Assembly (NCBI RefSeq): GCF_001437405.1
Contig: NZ_JQBY01000021.1
Location: forward strand, 1 to 38,105
DNA: 38,105 bases
Direction: 5' to 3'
DNA from: Pediococcus ethanolidurans
GTDB taxonomy: Bacteria > Bacillota > Bacilli > Lactobacillales > Lactobacillaceae
The position numbers were made by a program, and so were the translations under genes. Shown here in pieces: positions 19,909 to 28,400 of this stretch. The notes under the pieces were generated by a model. That model worked only from the letters and a program-made list of their open reading frames with translations. It ran no database searches and was not told the DNA's origin. Numbering within the stretch: the first letter of the stretch is position 1; every line of letters starts with the position of its first letter.

Positions 19909-20980
19909 ATTTAAACGGTAGATTGTAAAATTTAAGTTGAACATATTAGTGGACAGAAAAACCCATAAAGGTCTTTAATGGTGTCACCACAACATTCCAC
20001 TAGAAAGAAGGACCTTTATGGGCACCACTATTTTATCATTTGAAGACCGCGTTGTCATCGAAACACTTCATCATGAAAAGCACTCACTTCAATATATTGC
20101 CGATTATTTAGGCTTTAGTAAAACCACTATCTTTAATGAGGTTCATCGCTTAGCTGGTGAGTATCACGCAGTTAAGGCTCAAACTGACCATGAAGTTAAA
20201 CTTAGTCATCGTGGTCGTAAAACCATCTTAACGACTAACCTAAAGCGATTGATTGAAGAAAAAATCAAGATCCAAAAATGGTCAATTGAACAAGTGGCTC
20301 ATGTAGTTAGAATTGCCTACAAAACCATCTATAACTGGATTGATCAGGGACTACTGGATATTAATGTGACTGATTTACCTGACCATGGTATTCGTCGCAA
20401 ACGATCTAAAGAAACCCGTGGTAGTTTTAGTCATGGACGTTCCATCGAAGATCGTCCAGCTGAAATTTCTGATCGTAATACTTCAGGTCACTTCGAAGCT
20501 GATACAGTTTTATCTGGAAAACGTAAAGGTCAAGCAGTAGCTACGTTTGTCGAGCGTAAGAGTCGGCTTACCATCGTTAAACGGCTTAATGGACGAGATA
20601 GTACTTCAATGACCAAGGCTATTTTAGAATTGGCTAACCAGTTAGGAGATAATCTCAAGACCCTTACTGTTGACCATGGGAAAGAATTCGCCAACTACAA
20701 TTTGATTGAAGAACAGACCGGTGTTCCGCTGTACTTTGCGCACGCTTATTCGCCACATGAACGAGGCAGTAATGAAAATCGCAACCGAGTACTCTACGCC
20801 GCTTCATTCCCAAAGGTCAACCGATTGATGAGATTACCGATGATGAATTGATTCAAATTAACTGGTATTTGAATTCCCGACCACTCAAATGTTTAAATTG
20901 GCGAACACCGATTGAGATCTTTTTGCGTAATCTGCGTTACTAAATTTGTTCAAGTTATTTCTTGCAATCTGCCATTTAAA
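19909..20980. mobile_element. IS30-family insertion sequence with flanking ATTTAAA
   Basis: Imperfect terminal inverted repeats start at 19917 (GGTAGATTGTAAAATTTAAG) and end at 20973 (on the complement GGCAGATTGCAAGAAATAAC). The 7-bp sequence ATTTAAA lies on both sides (19909-19915 and 20974-20980). This fits a target duplication, although IS30 elements usually make 2-4 bp and part may be chance in A/T-rich DNA. The element is about 1057 bp and sits between the MetE-like gene and its upstream region. Confidence 0.85.
20018..20943 (+). pseudogene. IS30-family transposase, frameshifted
   Basis: Residues 1-265 give a normal IS30 transposase: an N-terminal helix-turn-helix (SLQYIADYLGFSKTTIFNEV) and the DDE core with FEADTVLSGKRKG, VDHGKEFANY and HERGSNENRNRVL. 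After VL the frame shifts: the sequence reads GTACTCTACGCCGC, where GTACTACGCCGC would continue RRFIPKGQPIDEITDDELIQ to a stop at 20943. A 2-bp CT duplication near 20792-20796 therefore ends the open frame early at 20851. The last 50 or so residues are lost from the main frame, so the enzyme is probably dead unless ribosomes shift here. Confidence 0.88.
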
Positions 20981-21010
20981 AAAACAGCCCTCGCAAGGGC
21001 TGTTTTTTTA
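20977..21010. terminator. Symmetric terminator beside the IS element
   Basis: The perfect stem AACAGCCCT/AGGGCTGTT with a 4-nt loop has A runs on the left and T runs on the right, so it works in both directions. Without the IS it would stand directly before the ribosome binding site of the MetE-like gene, the position of an attenuator. I found no S-box or T-box in the adjoining 200 bases. Confidence 0.85.
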
Positions 21011-21190
21011 AATACATAAACATTATATTTCGATCTATGAATATTTCAGGTATATGGTAGTTTCTTATGTTTTGCTATTTCATCTTCATAATATCAACGT
21101 GACATGACACATTATGCCGTTTAATATTTATTAGAAAATTTAAGAAAATATAATCAAAATAAACGTACCAATTCTCTACATTAACGTTTT

Positions 21191-21597
21191 TTTAATTTAA
21201 AGCTAAAGGTTAAAAGTCCAAAACACATTTCGTTGCCTGATATAATAACCTTTATATCACTGTGTAGGTTGCAAAGATTAGTCTTAGTCTGGAAGCAAAT
21301 GGGCTCAGTAATGACATTTATCTTAGCAGCTTTCGCTTAGATAAAGGTCGAGCTTGGAGACGTGGTTTGCGGCTTCAAGTCGCGCCCACTACTACGTGTA
21401 GAAGAATGATTTTCGTTCCGAAAATTTTGATACTCCGTACGATTTCGATTCTTGTGGCAAAAATCAGCCGCAAGAACTCGCACTACGTTCCAGCCCAAAT
21501 TTGCTGGAAGACGGATTTTAGACTATTTTTTATAAGCTAAGTCGTTTAACATCAGTTATTGACGTGATTTTGATACTTTCAACCTTTAATTTAAAGC
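21191..21597. repeat. Intergenic repeat element C with inverted ends
   Basis: The ends are inverted copies of one motif: TTTAAAGCTAAAGGTTAAAA on the left (21197-21216) and, on the complement, TTTAAATTAAAGGTTGAAAG on the right. Inside lie several hairpins, including TTCTTGTGGC/GCCGCAAGAA (21449-21474) and ATTTTCGTTCCGAAAAT (21409-21425). An 80-base core at 21409-21489 is shared with two copies near 28.5 kb. The layout resembles a MITE-like element of about 407 bp, with no coding capacity. Confidence 0.7.
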
Positions 21598-21631
21598 AAA
21601 AAAAGTACCCCATTATAATAACGGAGTACTT
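21598..21631 (-). terminator. Terminator of gpmA
   Basis: On the minus strand AAGTACTCC pairs with GGGGTACTT (one G-T pair) and is followed by a run of T residues, 44 bases after the stop. Confidence 0.9.
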
Positions 21632-21674
21632 CAATACTAAAAGTCTGGCCTTACGAACCAGAATTTAAATTAAA

Positions 21675-22364
21675 TTAGTCAAGCTTTGTCTTATTTTGAA
21701 CTTCAAGTTTGTCGTTGAAGTCATAAACAACTGGTTCGCCAGTTGCCATTTCAAGATTCATGATATCTTCGTCTGAAATGTTTTCGATGTACTTGCTTAA
21801 AGCACGTAATGAGTTACCATGTGCGGCAATGATAACATTCTTACCATCTAATAACTTAGGAGCGATTTCGTCTTCCCAGAAAGGAATAACACGTTCCAAA
21901 GTAACCTTAAGGTTTTCGCCACCAGGAATCATACGTGGGTCTAAGTTAGCATAACGACGATCTTTTGCTGCTGAACCTTCAGCATTTGCATCCAACAATG
22001 GAGGCAAAACATCGTATGAACGACGCCAGATATGAACCTGTTCATCGCCCCATTTTTCAGCTGCTTTAGCTTTGTTTTGGCCTTGTAAAGCACCATAATG
22101 ACGTTCGTTTAAGCGCCATGTCTTAACTTCGGGAATCCAAAGTTGGTCAGATTCCTCTAAAGCATAGTGTAAAGTCTTGATTGCACGAGTCAATACTGAA
22201 GTGAAAGCATAATCAAATTCGATGCCTTGTTCCTTGATTAACTTACCAGCGTTCTTTGCTTGTTCTACACCTTTTTCGCTTAAGTCAACATCGACCCAGC
22301 CAGTAAATTGGTTAGACAAGTTCCATTCACTTTGACCATGACGGATTAATACTAATTTTGCCAT
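21675..22364 (-). CDS. gpmA: 2,3-bisphosphoglycerate-dependent phosphoglycerate mutase
   Basis: This glycolytic enzyme interconverts 3- and 2-phosphoglycerate in the cytosol. The N-terminal [10 protein letters not shown] holds the phospho-accepting histidine (H9). Further family motifs are [25 protein letters not shown], the MIPGGENL segment and [10 protein letters not shown] with the second catalytic histidine. The 229 residues match the dPGM size. Start ATG 22364 follows AGAGG at a rather long 12 bases. It is monocistronic, with its own promoter and terminator. Confidence 0.98.
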   Translation of the reverse strand: MAKLVLIRHGQSEWNLSNQFTGWVDVDLSEKGVEQAKNAGKLIKEQGIEFDYAFTSVLTRAIKTLHYALEESDQLWIPEVKTWRLNERHYGALQGQNKAKAAEKWGDEQVHIWRRSYDVLPPLLDANAEGSAAKDRRYANLDPRMIPGGENLKVTLERVIPFWEDEIAPKLLDGKNVIIAAHGNSLRALSKYIENISDEDIMNLEMATGEPVVYDFNDKLEVQNKTKLD

Positions 22365-22405
22365 AATGTGAAAAAACCTCTTTCTTTTTTAAGTTTACAG
22401 TTGTT

Positions 22406-22434
22406 ATTTTACACTAAAACGAAACAATTTGCAG
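22406..22434 (-). promoter_or_regulatory. Probable promoter of gpmA
   Basis: On the minus strand CTGCAA (22434-22429), a 17-bp spacer and TAAAAT (22411-22406) lie 42 bases upstream of the gpmA start. Confidence 0.55.
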
Positions 22435-22476
22435 GATCATTTCAAACGTTTCAAAATATTAAACTTTTGCCTCTTT

Positions 22477-23415
22477 TTATTGAGCAGCTTCACTCACCGA
22501 AATTCCCTTTTGCGCGGCCTCTTTAATGATATTTCGTACATCTTGATCACTAAATTGACCTGATTTGTTTCCTAATTCTTGACGCGCATTATTAATCTGA
22601 CTTTGCGTAATTACTTTACCATTTAATTCCTTATCTTTTTTGGTCACCGTATATTCATTACTACCAGAATAATTGTCAGCCGCCTGTTTCTCGGCCGAAC
22701 TCAAATTAGGAGCTGGGAGTGTAGAAATGCTATTACTACTGGATGACGCTGAAGCTCCAGTTGTTCCATCAGCAGCCGTATTATTACCATTAGAACTGCT
22801 TTGCGCGGAACTAGATGTAGAACCAGGCATTACCGCCTGTGACAAACCTGTTTTATTGCTCTTTTGAAGTTGTTTAGCGGTCTTCCATTGCGACGTGTAA
22901 TATGTTTTCTTAAATTCCTTAGTATTAAACAAGGTATCGAGTTGTTGATTCGAAAGGGTAAATTCCTGTGCCTCGTTCAATTCACGTGCGTACTTCAAAA
23001 TTTTATTATACTTAGTAATATTTTTTTGAACCTTTTTTATTTCTTGAATCTTCTCATGTGATCGCGAATTTAAAACTTCTGAACCATGATGAATTTTATA
23101 AACTTGTGCAAATGTATTCTTAGAAGTACCAAAACGATGATTTTCTAATTGGTTCATCGCGCTGACAAAGACTTTAGTTTGTTTCAATCTATGTGTGGCA
23201 ACTGCGTCATTATTTCGCCGCGTTAAAGCTTCCTGAAAGTAGTTTTCAGCTGCCGTATAATTATTATCATTAATTGCCGCCGCAGCATTTTCCATATCCA
23301 TGTGATACTGCTTTTCAATTGATTGGTGTCGTGAAAAGGCATAGCCCCCCACAATTAAAATCACAACAAATGTTACGATTACCCATGTCCATTTCCTCAA
23401 ACGTGCCACCCCCAA
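22477..23415 (-). CDS. Membrane-anchored hypothetical protein with Ser/Thr-rich linker
   Basis: I do not recognise a named family. The 312 residues begin with a basic stretch and one membrane helix (about 9-27, WTWVIVTFVVILIVGGYAF). A helical region rich in TPR-like features follows (NDNNYTAAENYFQEALTRRN near 50). A Ser/Thr/Asn/Gly linker at about 195-240 leads to a C-terminal helical domain. The orientation suggests an extracellular, tethered protein. The start is probably TTG at 23415, with AAGGA at 9 bases; GTG or TTG codons a few residues in are alternatives. It is transcribed divergently from cfa. Function is unknown, and protein-protein binding is only a guess from the repeats. Confidence 0.7.
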   Translation of the reverse strand: MGVARLRKWTWVIVTFVVILIVGGYAFSRHQSIEKQYHMDMENAAAAINDNNYTAAENYFQEALTRRNNDAVATHRLKQTKVFVSAMNQLENHRFGTSKNTFAQVYKIHHGSEVLNSRSHEKIQEIKKVQKNITKYNKILKYARELNEAQEFTLSNQQLDTLFNTKEFKKTYYTSQWKTAKQLQKSNKTGLSQAVMPGSTSSSAQSSSNGNNTAADGTTGASASSSSNSISTLPAPNLSSAEKQAADNYSGSNEYTVTKKDKELNGKVITQSQINNARQELGNKSGQFSDQDVRNIIKEAAQKGISVSEAAQ

Positions 23416-23506
23416 ATCTGTCGGTCCTTACTTAGCCGACGCATACGATAATTATAGCATGTTATCAATCTTAAAAGCGTTTTACCGTTTTACAATAACC
23501 TTAAAA

Positions 23507-23536
23507 TTCGAAAAAATGAATTAGGGAGCGTATAAT
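23507..23536 (+). promoter_or_regulatory. Probable promoter of cfa
   Basis: TTCGAA (23507-23512), an 18-bp spacer and a perfect TATAAT (23531-23536) lie 45 bases before the cfa start. Confidence 0.6.
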
Positions 23537-23581
23537 AATCATGTTTAATCTTGTTATTCATAAGAGAAAGGATTCGAATCG

Positions 23582-24760
23582 ATGTTAGAGAAAAAATTTT
23601 ACAAAACATTTTTTAAACACTCCTTCAATATTCCCATTAAAGTTAATTATTGGGATGGTAGTTCTGAAACTTACGGAGATGGCAATCCCGAAGTTACAAT
23701 TACCTTAAACGAGGCTGTTCCTGTTAAGCAGATCATCAGCAATGCATCCATTGCACTTGGTGAAGCCTATATGGATGGCAAAATTGAAATTGATGGCAGT
23801 ATTCAAGCTTTATTAACCTCAGCGTATGAAACAGCTGGTAGTTTCTTCCATAATAAGAAGTTTATCCATTTTCTTCCTAAGCAAAAGCATGACGAAAAGG
23901 AAAGCAAATCGGATGTCCAGGATCATTATGATATTGGTAATGATTTCTACAGATTATGGTTAGATCCAACGATGACTTATTCATGTGCCTACTTCGAAAA
24001 AGATACAGATGACCTCGAAACGGCACAAATTAATAAAGTGCATCATATTTTGAACAAGCTGCATCCACAACCTCGACGAACCTTGTTGGATATTGGCTGT
24101 GGCTGGGGAACTTTAATGCTGACGGCCGCAAAAGAATATGATTTGCGTGTTGTTGGTGTGACACTTTCACAGGAACAATTCAATTTGGTTAATCAAAAGA
24201 TTAAAGATGAGGGCTTGGAAAACGTGGCTGAAGTCCGTTTACAAGACTATCGTGAGATCAAAGATGAACAATTTGATTACATTACCAGTGTTGGCATGTT
24301 TGAACATGTGGGTAAAGAAAATCTCCAAACTTACTTTAAGTGTGTTTCTGACTATCTGAAAAAGGATGGTGTGGCTTTGATTCATGGAATCACACGTCAA
24401 CAGGGTGGTGCAAACAATGGTTGGTTGAATAAATGGATTTTCCCAGGTGGTTATGTGCCTGGTTTGGAAGAAAATATTCATCATATTATTGAAAACGATA
24501 TGCAGATTGATGATTTGGAGCCTTTGCGTCGTCATTATCAAAAGACAACGGAAATTTGGGATAAGAACTTCAACGAGCACCGTGAAGAAATTACAAAGAT
24601 GTTTGACGAACGGTTTGTGAGAATGTGGGATCTTTATTTGCAGGCGTGTTCGGCATCATTTGAGTCGGGAAATATTGATGTTATCCAGTACTTGTTGACA
24701 AAGGGTGCGGGAGCAAGCAGCAATGTGTTGCCGATGACAAGAGAGTATATGTATAAGTAG
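23582..24760 (+). CDS. cfa: Cyclopropane-fatty-acyl-phospholipid synthase
   Basis: The enzyme adds a methylene group from S-adenosylmethionine to unsaturated acyl chains of membrane lipids, often under acid or stationary-phase stress. The 392 residues match the family. The SAM motif [11 protein letters not shown] is at 168-178. [20 protein letters not shown] (about 115-133), QEQFNLV and the [12 protein letters not shown] segment are typical CFA synthase features, and HGITRQ follows. AAAGGA lies before the ATG. It is a single gene with its own promoter. Its stop codon touches the first unit of repeat D. Confidence 0.96.
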   Translation: MLEKKFYKTFFKHSFNIPIKVNYWDGSSETYGDGNPEVTITLNEAVPVKQIISNASIALGEAYMDGKIEIDGSIQALLTSAYETAGSFFHNKKFIHFLPKQKHDEKESKSDVQDHYDIGNDFYRLWLDPTMTYSCAYFEKDTDDLETAQINKVHHILNKLHPQPRRTLLDIGCGWGTLMLTAAKEYDLRVVGVTLSQEQFNLVNQKIKDEGLENVAEVRLQDYREIKDEQFDYITSVGMFEHVGKENLQTYFKCVSDYLKKDGVALIHGITRQQGGANNGWLNKWIFPGGYVPGLEENIHHIIENDMQIDDLEPLRRHYQKTTEIWDKNFNEHREEITKMFDERFVRMWDLYLQACSASFESGNIDVIQYLLTKGAGASSNVLPMTREYMYK

Positions 24761-25010
24761 TGAGCGGAACAAAGCGTTTAGCTTCAGATAAATAAGCGGG
24801 ATGAAAGTCAGGCGAATGCCGGACTGGGAATCCTGCTTATTTATCTGAAGCTGCTTTGTGAAGCTGTCCTAAATAAGTGAGCGAGGCAAAGCGATAGAAC
24901 CAAATAAATAAACGAGGCGTTGGGCAGGCGAATGCCGGGCTTGAAGCCTTGTTTATTTATTTGGGTCTGCTTTGTGAAGCTGTCCTAAAAATAAGTGAGC
25001 GAAGCAAGTC
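24760..25010 (+). repeat. Tandem hairpin repeats D in the cfa 3' region
   Basis: Two units of 117-118 bp start at GTGAGCG (24760 and 24877), with a third partial start at 24995. Unit 1 arms at 24780-24802 and 24830-24852 pair over 23 bases with one G-T. Unit 2 arms at 24896-24918 and 24946-24968 pair almost as well with a different arm sequence. Loops (CAGGCGAATGCCGG) and tails (GCTTTGTGAAGCTGTCCTAA) are the same in both. No coding capacity is apparent. Confidence 0.85.
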
Positions 25011-25028
25011 CACCATCTCAAAATACCT

Positions 25029-25076
25029 AAAATTTAAAAACAGACAGTGTGATTTCTTCAATCGCATTGTCTGTTT
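25029..25076 (-). terminator. Terminator of azlC-azlD
   Basis: On the minus strand AAACAGACA pairs with TGTCTGTTT, with further internal pairing, followed by TTTTTAAATTTT, just after the azlD stop. Confidence 0.85.
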
Positions 25077-25080
25077 ATTT

Positions 25081-25413
25081 TTAAATTACCATCGATAATA
25101 GCATCACTGCCACTAACCCGAATACTACTGAAATCGCCATTGATCTCGTCCAATATGAAATGATTATAACAATTACGGAAGCCAAAATTAAATCAAAATT
25201 TCCGGATGAAATAAAATGATAAGTACCAGAAATAAAGATATCTTTTACAACAATTGCCGTGAACAAAGAAACTGGCACGTATTTCATCCAGTCATTAAAC
25301 CATTCTGGAATTTTTCGATTTGAAAAGAACAAAATCGGTATATATCGAGGACCAAATGCCACAAAAAATCCTAAAATAACAATCAGCAAATGGTCAGTTA
25401 CACTATAATGCAT
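25081..25413 (-). CDS. azlD: AzlD-family branched-chain amino acid export subunit
   Basis: The 110-residue membrane protein has four hydrophobic segments and the AzlD pattern DHLLIVILGFFVAFGPRYIPILFF and PVSLFTAIVVKDIF. AzlD pairs with AzlC to export branched-chain amino acids and their analogues. The ATG at 25413 has GGGAG at 8 bases. It follows azlC by 27 bases on the same strand and is the last gene of the pair. Confidence 0.9.
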   Translation of the reverse strand: MHYSVTDHLLIVILGFFVAFGPRYIPILFFSNRKIPEWFNDWMKYVPVSLFTAIVVKDIFISGTYHFISSGNFDLILASVIVIIISYWTRSMAISVVFGLVAVMLLSMVI

Positions 25414-25440
25414 ATTACAATCTCCCGGAATTCATCTGAA

Positions 25441-26217
25441 TTAGATTTCGATATCTTCCTTATCAACTTCTGGTTGTCCTGATGGATCGTGAATTTTATA
25501 CAGTAAATGACTGTTAGGCCATCGTTTAGTTACATAACTTTCGATCATAAATCCTAAGAATGAGGCAATCAAAGTCGAGATAACCAATCCTAACGTACTC
25601 TTAGTTAACAACATAAAGAATACCGCCAAAATACCGGCAATTACTGAGATCAGTAAAATCAAACGTGTTTTAATTTGCATCACAATCATATATAAGAATA
25701 AAGCCGTTAGTGCAAAATTAACTACTGTCAGATCAATTTTAACCGCGCTACCAATTAAACTTCCAATGACATTGGATACTGTCCAAACTAGTAACGACCA
25801 GTGTTCAACTTGCAGCGCATCTTTAGGTGTCCAGTTACGGTCGGTAACAAATTTTAGATAATTAATTGCATAATTTTCATCATTCATTGAAATAGCAAAG
25901 AAAAATAAGAAACGGTGATTTTGTCCCTTTAAATACCCCGCTAAACTTGAACCTAAAAGTGCATAACGTAATTCCAAGAAAAAAAGCATTAAAATAATCG
26001 TTAAAATTGGTGCTGTCGTTGTAAGCATTTGAGCGATCATAAACTGTGCACCACCCGAGAATACAAAAACAGATACTAGCCCAGTTAAAATCGTATTAAA
26101 ACCGGCTGCATGTAGAAGAATCCCACAGGCCAGTCCAATTGGTGTGTAACTCAGGCACAATGGCCAGGCTTCCTTAAGCGTTACCCGCCATTGTGGTCCA
26201 TTTTCAAGTTGTTTCAC
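25441..26217 (-). CDS. azlC: AzlC-family branched-chain amino acid exporter
   Basis: This is the large membrane subunit of the AzlCD exporter, with about eight hydrophobic segments. Family motifs include PLCLSYTPIGLACGILLHAAGF near the N-terminus, FVFSGGAQFMIAQM, and LLFFLELRYALLGSSLAGYL as a near match to the usual LRH motif. The frame extends to a TTG at 26232, but GGAGG lies 8 bases before the GTG at 26217, which gives MKQLENGPQWRVTL and 258 residues. AzlD follows. A BCAA exporter near peptide-uptake genes is typical of lactic acid bacteria that over-import amino acids as peptides (inference). Confidence 0.9.
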   Translation of the reverse strand: MKQLENGPQWRVTLKEAWPLCLSYTPIGLACGILLHAAGFNTILTGLVSVFVFSGGAQFMIAQMLTTTAPILTIILMLFFLELRYALLGSSLAGYLKGQNHRFLFFFAISMNDENYAINYLKFVTDRNWTPKDALQVEHWSLLVWTVSNVIGSLIGSAVKIDLTVVNFALTALFLYMIVMQIKTRLILLISVIAGILAVFFMLLTKSTLGLVISTLIASFLGFMIESYVTKRWPNSHLLYKIHDPSGQPEVDKEDIEI

Positions 26218-26379
26218 AATTCTTTCCTCCAACGGATCTTCAAAGTTGGACCATTCTTACTGAAATTTATAGAAAACACTGCGAAATCATTTTAACATTT
26301 TCAAAGTATATTGAATAGTGCCTTTTTTAGACATTTTTAATAAACTCACCGTTAAAAAATAAAATTAAATGAAAACGCG

Positions 26380-26877
26380 TTAAACAGCCTTACCCAGAAT
26401 TTTCAAATCCATTAAATTTCCATCAAGTTCAGCAACCTTTGGCAACGTGCCCCAGGTTTCATAACCCAATTTTTTGAATAAACCTAAGCTTGGTAAATTT
26501 GCGCCAAAAATTAAGCAAACAATATTTTTAATTTCTAAACTGGGGGCCATTTGTTCCGCGTATTGAACCATTTTGGTTCCTAAACCTAAATGTTGAAATT
26601 GACGATCAATATAAATGCTGATTTCAGACGTAATATGATAAGCAGCACGTGGATGATAAGGCGACAAACTGACCCAGCCAGCTCGTTTATCATCTAACCA
26701 TGCCACCCAAATCGGGTGTGCATCTGGTTTGTGAGCTTCAAACCATGGCAGCCGTTGTTCAACCGTAACTGGTTGTAAAGACGCCGTCACAATATGACTC
26801 GCAATTGTTTGATTATAAACAGAAACAATAAAAGGTAAATCCTCTTTGGTTGCTAATTTAAACTGAACTTCACTCAT
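26380..26877 (-). CDS. GNAT acetyltransferase, phosphinothricin acetyltransferase-like
   Basis: The 165-residue cytosolic enzyme is a GNAT fold of the Pat/bar-like group: SIYIDRQFQHLGLGTKMVQY is the acetyl-CoA loop, and ASLGLFKKLGYETWGTLPKVAELDG-type spacing near the C-terminus (LPSLGLFKKLGYETWGTLPK) is typical. Members acetylate amino groups of amino acids such as methionine derivatives, and the real substrate here is unknown. AAGGG lies 8 bases before the ATG. It starts 14 bases after dacA, so the two are likely cotranscribed. Confidence 0.88.
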   Translation of the reverse strand: MSEVQFKLATKEDLPFIVSVYNQTIASHIVTASLQPVTVEQRLPWFEAHKPDAHPIWVAWLDDKRAGWVSLSPYHPRAAYHITSEISIYIDRQFQHLGLGTKMVQYAEQMAPSLEIKNIVCLIFGANLPSLGLFKKLGYETWGTLPKVAELDGNLMDLKILGKAV

Positions 26878-26891
26878 TTTATGAACCCTTC

Positions 26892-28163
26892 TTAAAAGAC
26901 ATTAGCGACTGAACGCCAGAAACGAACGAAAACATTAGCTTTGGCAACGGATTTCTTTGCAACTAATTGCAGATTTTTATCAGCAGATTGTAGATAAGTT
27001 AAATTTTGATCATTTAGTTTGACCGCTGCCGTTCCTACCTTCTGTCCCTTAGTTACTGGAGCCGTTAATTCAGAATCGTTTTTTGCTTGGTTACTAGTAA
27101 AATCAACCGAACTAGTTGACTGGTTTTTTGCAACCCAAACTGTCGTCGCTTGTTTTAATACCGCTTTAACAGATGTTACTTTTCCTTCTGGAACCTTAAA
27201 TGTAGCAACTTGAGTTCCCTTTTTATAATTCACCGGCTTAAAGTTATTGTACACGTATTTCATAATTGTCTGTGTATTGGTGAAGCGTGCATTGCCTTCA
27301 TCCTTGGAACTTGCTCCCATCACAACCGTAATAATACGGTGGCCATTTTTCTTTACCGTACCCGTAAAACAGGCCATCGCTTTGTCAGAAGTTCCAGATT
27401 TTAGACCGTCCACATTATAACCCTTAAGGTAGTCGGCCATCTTAGGTAACATATAATTGTGAGTAGTCATCTTGACCGCATCACTAGTTCCCTTTGCAAA
27501 CCAGGCACTGGTTTGTTTCGTCGTTTCCAATACTTCGGGATATTCTTTTAATAACTTGGAAGCCATAATGGCAACATCTTTTGCCGACATTTCATTTTCA
27601 TCATTCTTGGCTGTGTTAGGATATGCTTCTTTACCAACCTCACCTTCAGTTAGACCAGAAGCGTTATAAATTTTGGCATCCGTAATGCCCCATTTTTGGA
27701 GTTGTGCTCGCATTTCGTTAACAAAGGCCTTCGAAGATCCAGCTTGTGCGATTCCTAATGCCATCACAGCAGCATTAGCCGAATAGATCAATGAAGCTTT
27801 ATACAGGTCACGAACAGTGTAGGCCCGTGATGTGCTTAACGGTACGTTTGTTAATCCTGATTTTGTACTGATTTTAGCCACATTGGCATTTATATGGACA
27901 CGCTGATTCCATTTCATTTTACCTTCATGTATGCTTTTTAACACAAGATAAATAGAAAGCATCTTTGACATTGAAGCAATTGGTAAAACTTTTGAACTAT
28001 TTTTAGCATATAAAACTTGTCCCGTTTGTGCATCTACTGCAATCCCTGATTTAGCTGAAATTGAAGTCGTTGTTTGCGCCTGAACTGGAGCAATCACTAA
28101 TGTACTTAACATCAAAATTGTACTGAAAATAATTGCTAATTTTTGTTTCCATTTTTTAAACAT
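26892..28163 (-). CDS. dacA: D-alanyl-D-alanine carboxypeptidase (PBP5 type)
   Basis: This low-molecular-weight penicillin-binding protein trims the terminal D-Ala of peptidoglycan stem peptides outside the membrane. Residues 1-30 are a signal peptide ending PVQAQ. Peptidase S11 motifs are SMSK (S64-K67), SAN in YSANAAVM and KSG in GLKSGTSDKA. The last 15 residues (NVFVRFWRSVANVF) form an amphipathic anchor. The open frame extends 35 codons further, but the ATG at 28163 follows AAGGTGG at 8 bases and gives the signal peptide directly. The downstream GNAT gene belongs to the same transcript. Confidence 0.95.
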   Translation of the reverse strand: MFKKWKQKLAIIFSTILMLSTLVIAPVQAQTTTSISAKSGIAVDAQTGQVLYAKNSSKVLPIASMSKMLSIYLVLKSIHEGKMKWNQRVHINANVAKISTKSGLTNVPLSTSRAYTVRDLYKASLIYSANAAVMALGIAQAGSSKAFVNEMRAQLQKWGITDAKIYNASGLTEGEVGKEAYPNTAKNDENEMSAKDVAIMASKLLKEYPEVLETTKQTSAWFAKGTSDAVKMTTHNYMLPKMADYLKGYNVDGLKSGTSDKAMACFTGTVKKNGHRIITVVMGASSKDEGNARFTNTQTIMKYVYNNFKPVNYKKGTQVATFKVPEGKVTSVKAVLKQATTVWVAKNQSTSSVDFTSNQAKNDSELTAPVTKGQKVGTAAVKLNDQNLTYLQSADKNLQLVAKKSVAKANVFVRFWRSVANVF

Positions 28164-28400
28164 TAGCCCGCCACCTTTTATAACAAGAATATAACAAATT
28201 AAACACTTTGCGCAAAATTTTTTGTTGATCAAAAGAAAAACGAAAATCCATTTGCACAAATTGGTCAATCTAAGATCAACACAAGTTTTTCTAGGTTAAT
28301 CTTTTTGCGCGAATAATTTTCGTTTTTTATAACTTTTATAACCGATTCTATCTTTTTTCTCTTTGTCTGACAACCGTCAAACTACTATAACTATAGTACT
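28164..28400. other. Gene-free spacer upstream of dacA
   Basis: This A/T-rich spacer lies between the dacA start and repeat region E. It holds no gene. Oppositely oriented A/T tracts near 28320-28345 and a small palindrome ACTATAACTATAGT at 28385-28398 are visible. I could not settle on a promoter. Confidence 0.4.

Noticed and set aside
20980-21190. SAM or T-box riboswitch before the MetE-like gene
   Set aside because: The terminator hairpin is there, but I found neither the T-box sequence nor S-box core motifs in the adjoining region on the minus strand.
24760-25010. CRISPR-like array
   Set aside because: Only two units of 117 bp exist. Each is one long hairpin, there are no short repeats with unique spacers and there are no cas genes nearby.
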